Assembly (NCBI GenBank): GCA_037976565.1
Contig: CP137672.1
Coordinates: forward strand, 18,190,335 to 18,254,334
Direction of reading: 5' to 3'
Length of the DNA: 64,000 nt
DNA from: Mesocentrotus franciscanus
Lineage: Eukaryota; Echinodermata; Echinoidea; Camarodonta; Strongylocentrotidae
Below are positions 23,567 through 33,435 of this stretch, piece after piece. The position numbers and the translations under genes were made by a program. The notes under the pieces are model-generated. The model made no database searches, was not told the DNA's origin, and saw nothing but the letters and a program-made list of their open reading frames with translations. Position 1 is the stretch's first letter. Each line of letters begins with the position of its first letter.

Positions 23567-25161
23567 CCAGTTATGTGCTTCTGTTTCTCTATCACACCCT
23601 TTCTCTCTCCTTCTCTCTCTCTCTCTCTGTCGTTCTCTCTCTCTCTCTCTCTCTAATCTCTCTCCCTCAACTTTTCTCCCCTTTTCTCTTTTACCAGCCA
23701 CCCATTTTTGTTATATATATTTTTTTACCTCTTTTTTGGTAGGCCTAATCAGATATGATAAGCTGAATATCAGTCACCTATGGATCCAAAGACACTTCCT
23801 ATAAAGATGCACTTTGCTGATGAAATCACACATTATTAAACACGGATAACATCTCTTACAAGAACAAGTATACTTCACCCATCCAAAGAGAAGCATACAC
23901 AAGTTTACAATACTCGGACATAACACTGAGTCCACCACCAAATAAACAAAACTTTTGAAATTGTCTTATCTTAGGCATATCTTGGTATGTGCATTTATAT
24001 ATATGTAATTGAATATGCCACGAAAAGTGTGATATTTGTACAATATTTGATGACTTGAAAGGGATAAAGTAACCGAATGTCATTTTGGATGATATGCACT
24101 TCACAAAATATTTCCCCATATTTCTTAGGCAGTTTCTTCAGTTTTCATATACACTGTATACAGCTTTTTGTTATATGTGTGTGCCATGAGTAATATGGCA
24201 AGTTATATATTCATGTGTTTAACTTTTTGTTAGCTGAGAGAATTACAAATGATAATAAACAAAGATAATGCAAATGTCATGACAATGAAGCCTACATTAT
24301 TCGAAAACTGAGCAAAAAAAGCTTTTCAAAGACCCCAAAGAAACTAAACGCAATAATTGTTTTGAAATTGAATGCACTAAGTTCAAACATGCTTGCTCAT
24401 TCACGAATTTGAATGACCAACGAGGTATTGTAGCCGGCATTAGATGAATTTGAATGCTCTTTGCACGAAATGTACGCTCTTAGTCAACATTTGAATGACC
24501 CGATTTGACAATTGACTGCACGGATAGTGAAATTGAATGACGGATTTTGAATTTGAAAGCTGATTCATCGCTGCGAGTGCAAATTGCGTGAATTCAAATG
24601 CTCGGAATATGAAATTGAATGAGAAAAGTGTGAAATTGGCCGCAAAAACCTATACTTTAAAAAAACGCCTGTTTAATTTGCTCAGTATGCGGATGGAACA
24701 ACAGTTGAAACAAAATTTCTTTTTTCAACTGTGTTTGTAATGTGTGAGCAATGCAACGTCTTTTGTAAAGATACAAAACATAAATGATTCCAATAATTGT
24801 CGTGTTCTTCATTCATATTTATGTACAGAGTAGTTGTATCTAAAGTGGTTCTAAAATCTAATTTTTGAAGGATTTTCTCCTTTTTGTTGATTTGCAAGAT
24901 AAGGACGAATGACTCGTTTCAGAGAGTTTCCCTGTATGTGCATGACTACAGACACCTGACTACAAACGTCAATCTTGTACGTATTTGTTTAATATGAGCT
25001 CCCATTTTCCGCTCTATTGTGTTTTCATCCAGTATAAATGTCATAATACATCGTAATATACATACCTGTGATCTAGCAAAGTCTTCTGGGGCTTTCCAAT
25101 TCAGTCCGAAGTCTTCCTTTTTAACAGATATACGCCGACAGCACGACCTCTGTTCCGCCAT
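15080..25161 (-). CDS. rost: Rolling stone-like multipass membrane protein, copy 1 (3 exons)
   Basis: Exons on the minus strand: 25161-25066 (32 codons, phase 0), 16703-16433 (ends phase 1, donor GTTAGT), 15654-15080 (stop at 15080). The joined frame is 313 residues. Exon 1 encodes a short cytosolic N-terminus ending NWKAPEDFARSQ. Exon 2 opens with WPIPGWSYQVYRVLFMVY and carries about three membrane segments, including LTNWSFIVLAVYGIVAALS. Exon 3 has a polar loop, then SNPWYFKLTWILFNI, the diagnostic block HGMNSVLIVIDLFVSAHPIR and a final helix ending LYRLRLFLAGRCC. Drosophila Rolling stone is a membrane protein linked to myoblast fusion; the biochemical role of this family is unclear. The second copy at 57029-58923 has the same exon phases, which supports the model. 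Intron 1 (8.4 kb) contains decayed repeats of the 5' part of exon 2. Confidence 0.85.
16075..16312 (+). mobile_element. tRNA-derived SINE, degenerate
   Basis: GTGGTTTACTCTAACACAAA and TCTTGGGTTTAATCC resemble the A and B boxes of the family. The body words GCTTACATTCTTGG, TCCCTCTCGACCCAGGTGTA and GCTTAGTAAATAA follow in the family order. It lies in intron 2 of the minus-strand rolling-stone gene. Confidence 0.7.
16829..18070 (-). pseudogene. Array of about five decayed copies of the 5' part of rolling-stone exon 2
   Basis: Left of the real acceptor at 16703 (in intron 1 of the minus-strand gene) the sequence around WPIPGW recurs at about 16829-16905, 17001-17073, 17200-17270, 17483-17570 and 17990-18068. 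Read on the minus strand they give WPIPGWFYKVYSILFVD, MPIPG*LYQLYRVLFMD, LPIQGWSYQVESIILMD and two more broken versions. Each keeps the polypyrimidine tract and, in most, the AG acceptor, but none has the rest of exon 2 or a donor; two have stops. These are tandem copies of an intron-exon boundary about 170-490 bp apart, most likely non-functional. Confidence 0.75.
18071..19690. other. Intron 1 of rolling-stone copy 1, no features except an (AT)n run
   Basis: AT-rich sequence with a perfect AT dinucleotide run at about 19149-19177. No exon or recognised element. Confidence 0.5.
19696..19760. repeat. (GA)n microsatellite
   Basis: GA dinucleotides with a few interruptions, followed by a G-rich stretch. 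Confidence 0.9.
19824..20182. mobile_element. MITE with GGATCC-containing terminal inverted repeats, copy 1
   Basis: The left end CAGGGGTGATCCAGCC pairs with the right end CTGGATCCGCCACTG. AT-rich flanks (gatatatt, tatatata) are compatible with an 8-bp target duplication but are low-complexity. Internally it holds direct repeats of about 65 bp (AAAATTGTGGTTACCATCTT near 20021 and 20091). Confidence 0.65.
20183..22145. other. Intron of rolling-stone copy 1, no recognised feature
   Basis: Non-coding AT-rich sequence. Short open frames in both strands lack splice sites, homology or codon bias. A short TA run lies at 20183-20200. Confidence 0.5.
22154..22298. mobile_element. hAT-type MITE with perfect 8-bp target duplication
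   Basis: The element begins CAGTGGCGGATCCAGG and ends CTGGATCCGCCCCTG. It is flanked on both sides by ACTCCTAC (22146-22153 and 22299-22306). CAG...CTG termini with an 8-bp target duplication are typical of the hAT superfamily. At 145 bp it is non-autonomous. Inside are C- and G-runs. Confidence 0.88.
22842..24654. mobile_element. 1.8 kb inverted-repeat element with ATTCAAATT subterminal repeats
   Basis: The left end TATAGGTTTTTGCGGCCAAT and the right end complement match for about 31 bases. Inside each end, for 250-300 bp, the word CATTCAAATTC or its complement GAATTTGAATG recurs about ten times, in opposite orientation at the two ends. The middle is AT-rich and contains CT and TA microsatellites (23540-23660). 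No transposase frame is visible, so it would be moved in trans. Confidence 0.8.
23535..23665. repeat. (TA)n and (CT)n microsatellites
   Basis: TA dinucleotides at about 23541-23566 and CT dinucleotides from about 23605 to 23655, inside the 1.8 kb element. Confidence 0.85.
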
Positions 25162-25837
25162 TTTTCATTCAGAAACATAAAGTGAGCGGAGCTTACTTCA
25201 ACAGTCTTCAGCACTTGACATGCTTGCTTCGCAGGATTAAAAAAAAATTATACAAATACAATGCTGTTAGCAACAGGCTATCATGGGCGTGTCATGTGCG
25301 TCAAAGACAAACTGTTTACATGGCATTGCTCAGTTGAAGACGGCGAAGAAAAAAAAAGAGATAAATACCGTGTACATACTAACATACACTTGAAAGACTT
25401 GAATAGTAACATATAAAACAGCAAACTTGTGAATGTACGAAATGCTCTAATTAAGTTCTGACATTGTTCTTTTACGACGCTTTTCTTGAGAACGTGTAAG
25501 CCTATGCTAATATTCTAAGGCCGTGCTTGAAATTCCTTTAAGGAATGAACTTTAGACCCTATAAACGGGGTGAATATATTTGAAAATCACTCCTACTATC
25601 AAAACTTCTCCATATACATGTTCATTGGTGTGAAAAGGCGTCCTTTTATCTAGACTCAATTTGCCTTCAGTAATAAAACTTTGTTTAACAGCTATGATTA
25701 ACACAAATTATTTGTTTTAAGACCTAGTTATATTTGGTAAATCTCCATTAAATCAATTGGGGAAGGTGATTATAAAGAATTTCAGATTTGTGTGTTTGTT
25801 TGATATGATAACGACATAGTGAACATTTAGTCATGGA
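25162..25837. other. 5' flank of rolling-stone copy 1
   Basis: Upstream region of the minus-strand start at 25161. No other gene or repeat recognised; promoter elements cannot be assigned by eye. Confidence 0.4.
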
Positions 25838-25998
25838 ACTGATGAAGGCACTTGGGTCTCACACAAGAGGTCCTGGGTTCGATCGTCTTTTAATAGTGCT
25901 TACATTTTTGGACAACACGGACAAATTATTTTGCCTAAGTTTTCCCCTCTCGGCTCAGGTGTATAACATGGGTGGTTGGTAATGCTCTGGTAATGATA
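25838..25998 (+). mobile_element. tRNA-derived SINE, left half (split by a LINE)
   Basis: CCTGGGTTCGATCGTC is a B-box-like word, followed by GTGCTTACATTTTTGGAC, CCCTCTCGGCTCAGGTGTA and GGTTGGTAATGCTCTGG as in other copies. The remaining body (TATTGATGTAGTTTCCCTGG, GTAAATAGG) reappears at about 28770-28812, so the LINE between them inserted into this SINE. Confidence 0.7.
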
Positions 25999-26004
25999 TT
26001 TTAT

Positions 26005-28768
26005 TTATTTATTTATTTTATTTCCAGGCAAGATGATAACAATACATAGAAAGAATCACAGGGTTGACAAAATGATTTAACATTAACAGTATGATATTGA
26101 GCATCAGCCAATGCCTTGGGATCACCTAAAAGAATTTAAAAATTCTGTCGAGAGGCTCTCCACATTGGCTGGTGCATACATAAAGCAAAATATAAAGATA
26201 AGGTGAACATATACATGAATGTGTAACTAAAATTAACCCTCATATTAGGCACATGTGAGGGAGATCAGAAGAAAATACTTTTATGTCATACAATAATTTA
26301 AAAATAATCTATTCATACTAAATTTGGTACATGATACATCAATACAGCAAAATATGTGTTCCTATATACGGTAATATACATGTAGATCAATTACTGTTAG
26401 GATTATTATTAAAAAAAAGGATTGAAAAAAGAGCTGTTCAAACTATGCATGTATGATAAATGCATGCTAAATGCAGAAAATTGTCTGTTTATACAGTCAT
26501 ATGGATACGGTAATATCGGTAGTTAGCAAAATTGTGTAACATTATTAATATGATTGGAAGTTATCAAAATTATGGAAAATTATTATTGATATGATTGGAA
26601 GTTATCAAAATTGAGGAACATTATTATTGATTCATAGAAAAATTAGAAAAACATAGGAATCAAAGTAAAAAGGATGTGATAGAACACATTGATAGAGAAC
26701 GAGAACGTACATTAAATACGAACTCAATAATAACAACATACGCATTAAGAAATCAATAATACATATCAAAGTGTGAGTTATTCTATGATAGAGAAAAAAG
26801 TGTAAAAACAAACTAGTATGCTTCTACAAGGGGAGGCAATTCAAAGAGGAAATTTCGGAGCACATTCAGAAAAGGAAACACATTGGTACCAAGACACAAG
26901 TCTCTGTCTTCCTCTGAGAGGTGCTCCCAAAATCTAGGGAAAACATAAAAACAAGAAAATCTCAAGATATTGCATCTTGCCAATTCATGACTGAAAACAA
27001 GTGTATGGATTCTTCTGTGACTTGGGACTGATAGCATATATTCAGGCATGTCATAAAGTCTGTATAAGCATTTAATTACAGATGACATTGATAAGTACAC
27101 AAGTCTGTTATACAGAGGGGGCATGTTTAGGCGAGACAGGCGGATACGTCGGATAAACCCACTGAGCATAGAACATCTGTTAACAACATTTTGAATATGG
27201 TCCTTCCAACTCAGATCTCGCGAAAAAGTGAGTCCTAGATATTTATACGACTTAACTACATCTAAGGGATTTCCGTCAGTGGAGTAAACAGTAGTAATTA
27301 CTTTACGGGATCTAATATGTGCATCACTTTACACTTAGATGAGTTCAGGACCATGCCATTGTCAATACACCACAGAAGTATATTATTCAAGTCATTTTGC
27401 AACAAATATGAGTCGTAATTGTCGGTATAAACGTCAAGATACAAAACTGTGTCATCGGCATATTGTGGGAGGGGGGATGAGACAGTGTCAGGTAAGTCGG
27501 ATGTAAAATAATTAAACAAGATCGGTCCAATAACGAAACCCTGTGGCACATGGAAGGAACTTGTATCCAATCCGATTTTACCCCTTCAAACAAGACACAC
27601 TGTTGTCGATCTGAGAGGAAAGAACGTATCCAACAAAGCAATTTGCCGCAAACGCCATAATTGTGCAGTTTCTGAATAAGTTTGAAATGATTTACCTTGT
27701 CAAAAGCCTTGGACCAGTCCAAGAAAATTGCATCTACTCGTGGCGGCTTGGACTGGTCCAGAGCTTTTGCCTAATTAGAAAAGAGGGTAACGGCTTGTGT
27801 TGTACATGACCGCTTCGGGAGGAAACCGTGTGGGGAAACAGGAATGATCTTGTAACTTTGTGAATGACTCAGAATCTTAACCACAATCAGGCGTTCAAGC
27901 ATTTTACAAGGTATTGAGCAAAGCGATATTGGCCGATAATTTTCAACCCGTTTACGGTCACCGCTCTTGTGTAGCGGAGTCACGTAAGCTAGTCTCCAAG
28001 ACCTGGGTACCGAACCAAGCTTCAGACTTAAATTGAAGATTTTTGTTAGGATTGGAGTAATAGCAACATCGGCAACGTTTGAGAAAGTTTGGGGATATGC
28101 CATCAGGGCCAGGGGACTTGTTAACTTTCAATCTCACTATTTCCCTAAGAACATCTCCCTCACTTATCTCAAAACCTTTCAGAGGGGTCATTCCAAAATG
28201 GGACACACAAGACTCATAATCGTCATTCCATGTTTCTGACTGTAGTGCAGAAAAATTTCTTCAAAAAATGATTATTTAAAGCCTGCGCAATCATTGATAC
28301 AGATTCGACCTGTTCGTCGTTATATGTAAAGGATGATACATTATATTTCTTCCTTTGAGAGTTCACGAAAGACCAGAATCTCTTAGGATCATGAGCCGAA
28401 TTCAAAGCCAAAAATTGCAGATAATCATTATAAGACTGTTTAGTAAGTCAGTTCATATCCTTGTTCAGTTTTTGAAATTTCTCCCACAATAATCTATTAT
28501 GTTTATTAGAAATCGCTTTATGATAGGCACGTTTCTTTTTCCGGGAGAGATGGACGATATCTGCGGTGATCCATGGCTTGCGTCGACGACCTTTTGACTG
28601 GACAGACGGGACTACATCAATAACGACCGCATGCCACAGCATTGTAAAATTATCCCATGTGACATCAATATCATTTTCATCGACGAAGAGGTCCCATGGA
28701 ATTGATTGAATTGATCTTTGAAAGTCATGTTTGTCTGCCTTGTGAAATTGCCAAAAATAATTGTCCGC
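26005..28768 (-). mobile_element. 5'-truncated non-LTR retrotransposon (CR1/jockey-like LINE), inactive
   Basis: Read on the minus strand the blocks come in ORF2 order: a post-endonuclease linker (28790-28448; WITADIVHLSRKKKRAYHKA), NKSPGPDGISPNFLK near 28130, PLHKSGDRKRVENYRPISLC near 27960, DWSKAFDKVNHFKLIQKL near 27700, YADDTVLYLDVY near 27450 and a C-terminal region ending at the stop at 26813, then an 0.8 kb 3' UTR and an AAATAAATAAAT tail (26005). The endonuclease domain is absent and the frame is broken by several shifts and stops, so it cannot move. Confidence 0.85.
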
Positions 28769-28815
28769 AGGAAGATCACTATTGATATTGATGTAGTTTC
28801 CCTGGGTAAATAGGA
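28769..28815 (+). mobile_element. SINE right half, interrupted copy
   Basis: GCAGGAAGATCACTATTGAT through CCCTGGGTAAATAGG is the 3' body of the SINE whose left half ends near 25998. It is followed by ATT/ATC trinucleotides, the usual tail. Confidence 0.65.
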
Positions 28816-28824
28816 GTAAATTAT

Positions 28825-28986
28825 TGTCATTATTATTGTGACTATTATTGTTATAGTTTTGTATTATTTTCATTATTATTATTATCATCATCATCATTAT
28901 CATAATCATCATCATTTCATCATCATTTCATCATCATCATTTGTGTTATTATCAATAGTATTATTTTTAATATTACTAATATTCTA

Positions 28987-29042
<56 letters not shown>

Positions 29043-29100
29043 ATTATCATGATTATTATTATCATCATCTTCATCATCACCATCATCATCAGTATTATTA
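28825..29100. repeat. (ATT)n/(ATC)n microsatellite
   Basis: Interrupted ATT and ATC trinucleotides, with an almost perfect ATT run at about 28988-29040. It is the expanded tail of the adjoining SINE. Confidence 0.85.
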
Positions 29101-29970
29101 TCAAGTGATAACAGAACTTATCCTACACCAATTATGGCCGAAAACTCATATATAACGATGGACACTCGATCTATTCATGCAATAGAACCTACCTTTCACC
29201 ATAATTACAACTTTTTAATTTCTGAATTTTCGAATCCTTTGGGGAATCAACTTCAGACTCTCTTAAAGGGATGAGTATATTTGAAAATCGTTCTTTCTGT
29301 CACGTCGGTATGATGTTCTACATGACTTGTGTAGACGTTGTATGATGTTCTTGGTGTAAAAATATTCAGTCATTCAGTGATAAATGCCTTCAGTAATAAA
29401 ACGTTGTTTTAAGACCTCAGATGTTGACGAAACCAATTACTTTACGGTTACTGTATTTGCTTTGTCTCCATAAGAATAGATGCAGGAGGCCATTAAAGGG
29501 AACTCCTGGTTTTGTGTTTGTTTGTATGATAATATTTTCGAATGGTTTCACATTTAAATTATTTTTCCATCCTCATACAGTGGGGAATTCGTCCTCTTCC
29601 GGCACGGTTCTACAAGAGTATTTTCGTTGTCGCCGGGAAAGGGGGTGGGATGGGTGCATTCATTTCCTACACGGGCCTCGCTTTAATTAATTTAAATCAA
29701 GAAACATTGTTGGGGCTTAAAGCCCCACTGTACTACTTGTAGCTATTTGCTCCCTCTATATAGAAAACAATGCCTAAGCGGTGCCTGTTGGTCCCCCATG
29801 ATCCTCTTTTTCTTATGTTAATTGAGAGCTTAGTTGATGAGATAACCACCTGCCAATAGCCACGCTAATCCCTCCAATCCCTCCTGTCCAAACTAGTGCA
29901 GAGGGGCTTTAAAGGAAATGTTTGAGTGGCTTGAGTCCTCAAGCCCCCATCTAGAACAGCTACTACCTCA
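29101..29970. other. Intergenic, nothing recognised
   Basis: No exon, RNA gene or clear repeat. The short open frames at 29421-29742 lack homology and splice sites. Confidence 0.45.
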
Positions 29971-29974
29971 CACT

Positions 29975-29981
29975 GTATGTA

Positions 29982-30032
<51 letters not shown>

Positions 30033-30075
30033 TACTACTACTACTACTTCTACTACTACTACTACTACTACTACT

Positions 30076-30141
<66 letters not shown>

Positions 30142-30153
30142 ACTACTACTACT

Positions 30154-30185
<32 letters not shown>

Positions 30186-30191
30186 ACTACT

Positions 30192-30271
<80 letters not shown>

Positions 30272-30276
30272 ATTAT
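29975..30276. repeat. (ACT)n array, tail of SINE copy 2
   Basis: About 100 nearly pure ACT units, the complement of AGT, directly attached to the 3' end of the minus-strand SINE at 30283-30778. It has the same position relative to the element as the AGT array at 9348-10430. Confidence 0.92.
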
Positions 30277-30282
30277 AATAAT

Positions 30283-30778
30283 AATAATTTTGTTTACCCA
30301 GGGAGGCCTCATCTGCATCAACGCTGTTCCTTCTGAGGGTCATGCACTTATAATTACCCCAGCAATTTCCAGGTATTACAGGTACCCTTTAACATCTATG
30401 TGAAGAGTGGCAAATGTGGATTAACGTCTTTGAAAAAGGACGTTATTTCCGGGCTGGGATTCGAACCGTCATTCCTTGGAATGAGGGTAAAGTGAATAAA
30501 CCACTATACCACAACACTTTTCAGTATCATCAAAGTACATGAACCTAGCGTTTGTTACCTGGCCCACCATACCTAATAATTAGATCGATGAAGATAAAAA
30601 AAAAAAAAGTAAGATCATTACTGACGGGGCCCCAAAATATCGATTTATTTTGTACTATAAATATACTGACCGGCGCGTGGCCATGTTCGTGAAATATGAG
30701 GGTAAAAAGTAATTGAAATTGGCAATAAAATCAATTGACTGAGGTTATAGTCTCCCTCAAGATATTTCTTTATAAACG
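30283..30778 (-). mobile_element. Composite tRNA-headed SINE, long version, copy 2
   Basis: Near-identical complement of 8845-9345, including the body words, the B-box-like GGTTCGAATCCCAGCC (minus strand, near 30465) and the 250 bp before the tRNA-like head, out to GATATTTCTTTATAAACGT. High similarity over about 500 bp points to a recent shared origin. Confidence 0.78.
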
Positions 30779-33060
30779 TGATCAATTTTTCGATTATCCT
30801 GTGTTTTGTGCCGAAAGAGGGCGAAAACTAGTACACAAAGTTAACGCAATTTCGGCTTTGAACAGACGACAAAAAGTTAAATGAATTTTTAGCCATCTGA
30901 ATCATTTGAATTTCAGTTGAAGTGGTGATAGCGGTTTCCGTTAAATTAGGCACACTATATGCGGGTATCAGTGCTAAGTTCATTTTTATTTGTTTACTTC
31001 TAGATGACAAATTGATGTTAAAGTAAATCACAATTTGTATATAATTCGAATGAGTCGCGAGCTTCATATCAAAAGACGTCTGTTTCGGTATTCTTAAAGT
31101 TCGAAAATGATGACTTCTCCTATATACAATTGTGCGAGTTTCTATCGAATCACTGGATAGTTTCATTAGAAGGTTAACTGAAAGCCTTTATTGATGAACT
31201 CGTTGTGCAAGAATAGCTCTAAAAATCTTTAAAATAGAATTTTGTCTAGATGTAGAATTATATTTCAAAGAGATGTAAAAAAGGAGGATTATGTCAGCAT
31301 GCTTCAAATGCTCAAAAGAAATGCAACACTATTTGTTTCATAGCTGAATTCATTTTAATCATCTACGCATAATTTGATATTCTTATTAACTGGCCTTGTA
31401 TGGGTCTAGTTATTACGAGGCACTGACCGTCATGGAAAGGGGATGTTTGACTGTGTATAAGAAGTGCGAGGGAATAAAGTGACCGTGCGGTTGGGGTAGC
31501 TGGGGAATTTATCAACTTTTTCACACCCTCATTTCCCCCTCTCCCATTCTTCCTCTAACAGTTCCTCTCCTTTCCTTCCCTTTATGTTTTGATTTGATTT
31601 GGTTTGATTTGTTTTGTTGTTTTGTTTCGTTTCGCTTTATTTTTGTTTGTTTATGTTTGTCTGTTTGGCTGAGATTTTTGTTGTTGCTAATGCAATCGCA
31701 GCTACCTCAGTGATCCTATTTTGTGTTTCGAAAGGAACGGGTAGTACCAAAATTTCTACAGTTATTAATGAAACTTTAATTGTTTGAAACTATACATGTA
31801 CATCATCACGTTGTAAAACAGAGGCACGTACAAGTTAACAGTAAAATAAAATGAATATCAAAGGCATCGATGGTGTTAAAAAAGACCCGATTGTTTTAAG
31901 GGCATCGTTTAACAATGTTTAATCTGAGATGCACGTCCCTACGTGTTATCACTGTCTGTGATATGGTGTAATATTGAAGCCCTAACAAAATCGCCATGAC
32001 AGTTTGCAAGCTGTAATATTTATCGTAAAAGCAACCAACCTCATATTCTCTGAAACTAGTTAGATGACGCAAAACAATTGTTCTCTCAACCAATAGCAGT
32101 TTAGTATCACCTTTTAGTGACGTTTTATTTTCATATTTTGTACATGAGCAGAAAGTGAAGAAAGAAAAAAAAACACTGGATATTTTTAGTCCATTTCTGT
32201 TCCAGTATAATGTGCCGTTCATACATAATAGTGATTTAATTGAAAAAGAGTATTGAGGTCTCTAAAAATGGCAACGCAATGTGAAACTTATCTCTTTTTT
32301 TAAATATGAAAGAGTGGAAAATATAAATAATTATGGCATTTTTGAGAAGGAAAACCTGATTCAATTTAATAGATCTGTAAATATCTCTGAACTGCTATGG
32401 GTTGAACGAATTCACCGATACAGAATTTGTTAATAAAAAGGACACGCTTGTAGCCTTGAAAATGGTATATGGACAAGCTATTGTATACGACGGACTAGGA
32501 TTATAGACTTCTACATGCTCGAAAATGCAGGCGTCAAACTCTGTCATTGACCGCTACGTCACAGCTATTGGGCAATATAGCAAAATATTGTCTGGACAGT
32601 AGATTTTTTTTCGCGTAAAAACAGGACGCTATAAAGTGCAGATAAAAAACAATGGTACAGTAAACATTGTATAGGCACAATAATACACGGGTACTACAAA
32701 GATTCTTTCATTTGTAAAACAAATCTCCACACAAGTCACATGTTCAGATTCCTGAAGGCAAATAGCTTTTTTTTTAAATAACGCAGAATGCGGTTTACGC
32801 GAACTAATTTTGGTCAGCAAATTGGCATTAAACAAACAGCTTAATGCATCATGGATACGAACACGATTTCCTGCCTTTCAATGGCAATGCTGTGAACCTT
32901 GATTACAATTCCATATTTAACTGGAAGTACTGGACCCGGGTACTGGGTCATGCAGTGTTAAATAATACAACAAAAATATATGTTGACCTACGATCATATA
33001 CCCCCGTCATGCACATGAGACTAACACCAGATCGACTACAGACCGAACAAACAATTGCAT
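30779..33060. other. Intergenic, 5' of paralogue A
   Basis: AT-rich, with CT-rich and TTTTG-rich patches at 31520-31680. No exon or RNA gene recognised. Short open frames at 30828-31166 and 31896-32222 have no recognisable homology. Confidence 0.45.
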
Positions 33061-33215
33061 GATACCTCAGTCACACCGCCAAACCGACTTCAGCCCGATT
33101 CCAAACCGATCTTAGGTCTGTTATCGGTCCCGGTATCGGCCTCGTCGGTGCGACTCAGGTATAACCGCCTATGGCCAATGGCCAAATACCGGTCGGTTTG
33201 GAGTCACACACCCAC
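33061..33215. repeat. Dispersed repeat with CAGTCACACCG ends, copy near gene A
   Basis: CCTCAGTCACACCGCCAAAC at the left and GGTCGGTTTGGAGTCACAC at the right form imperfect inverted ends. Related sequence occurs near 40915-41540 and 59405-59540. It lies about 220 bp before the start codon of paralogue A. Confidence 0.6.
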
Positions 33216-33435
33216 ACACACACACAAGCACACTCAAAAGAAAAAGTAAAGGTGATTGAGTGTGACACGTATTTTCATCTGTAAAAGCAATAACATTAAG
33301 AGTGCGTACAGGTCACGAATATACTCTATAGATAGAACCAAAGTTCAATCTAGGAGGTTAAGCAGAGGCAAGTCTTGGGACTATTCAACACAGTCTTACA
33401 ATAATTCTATCTATCGTCCACCTTTGCTTTGGACG

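Noticed and set aside
29918..30403. 161-codon Leu/Tyr-rich frame
   Set aside because: Read-through of the (ACT)n array and SINE body.
33256..33435. Upstream Met extending paralogue A by 60 residues
   Set aside because: The extension is unlike paralogue B and would bury the signal peptide; the Met at 33436 fits better.
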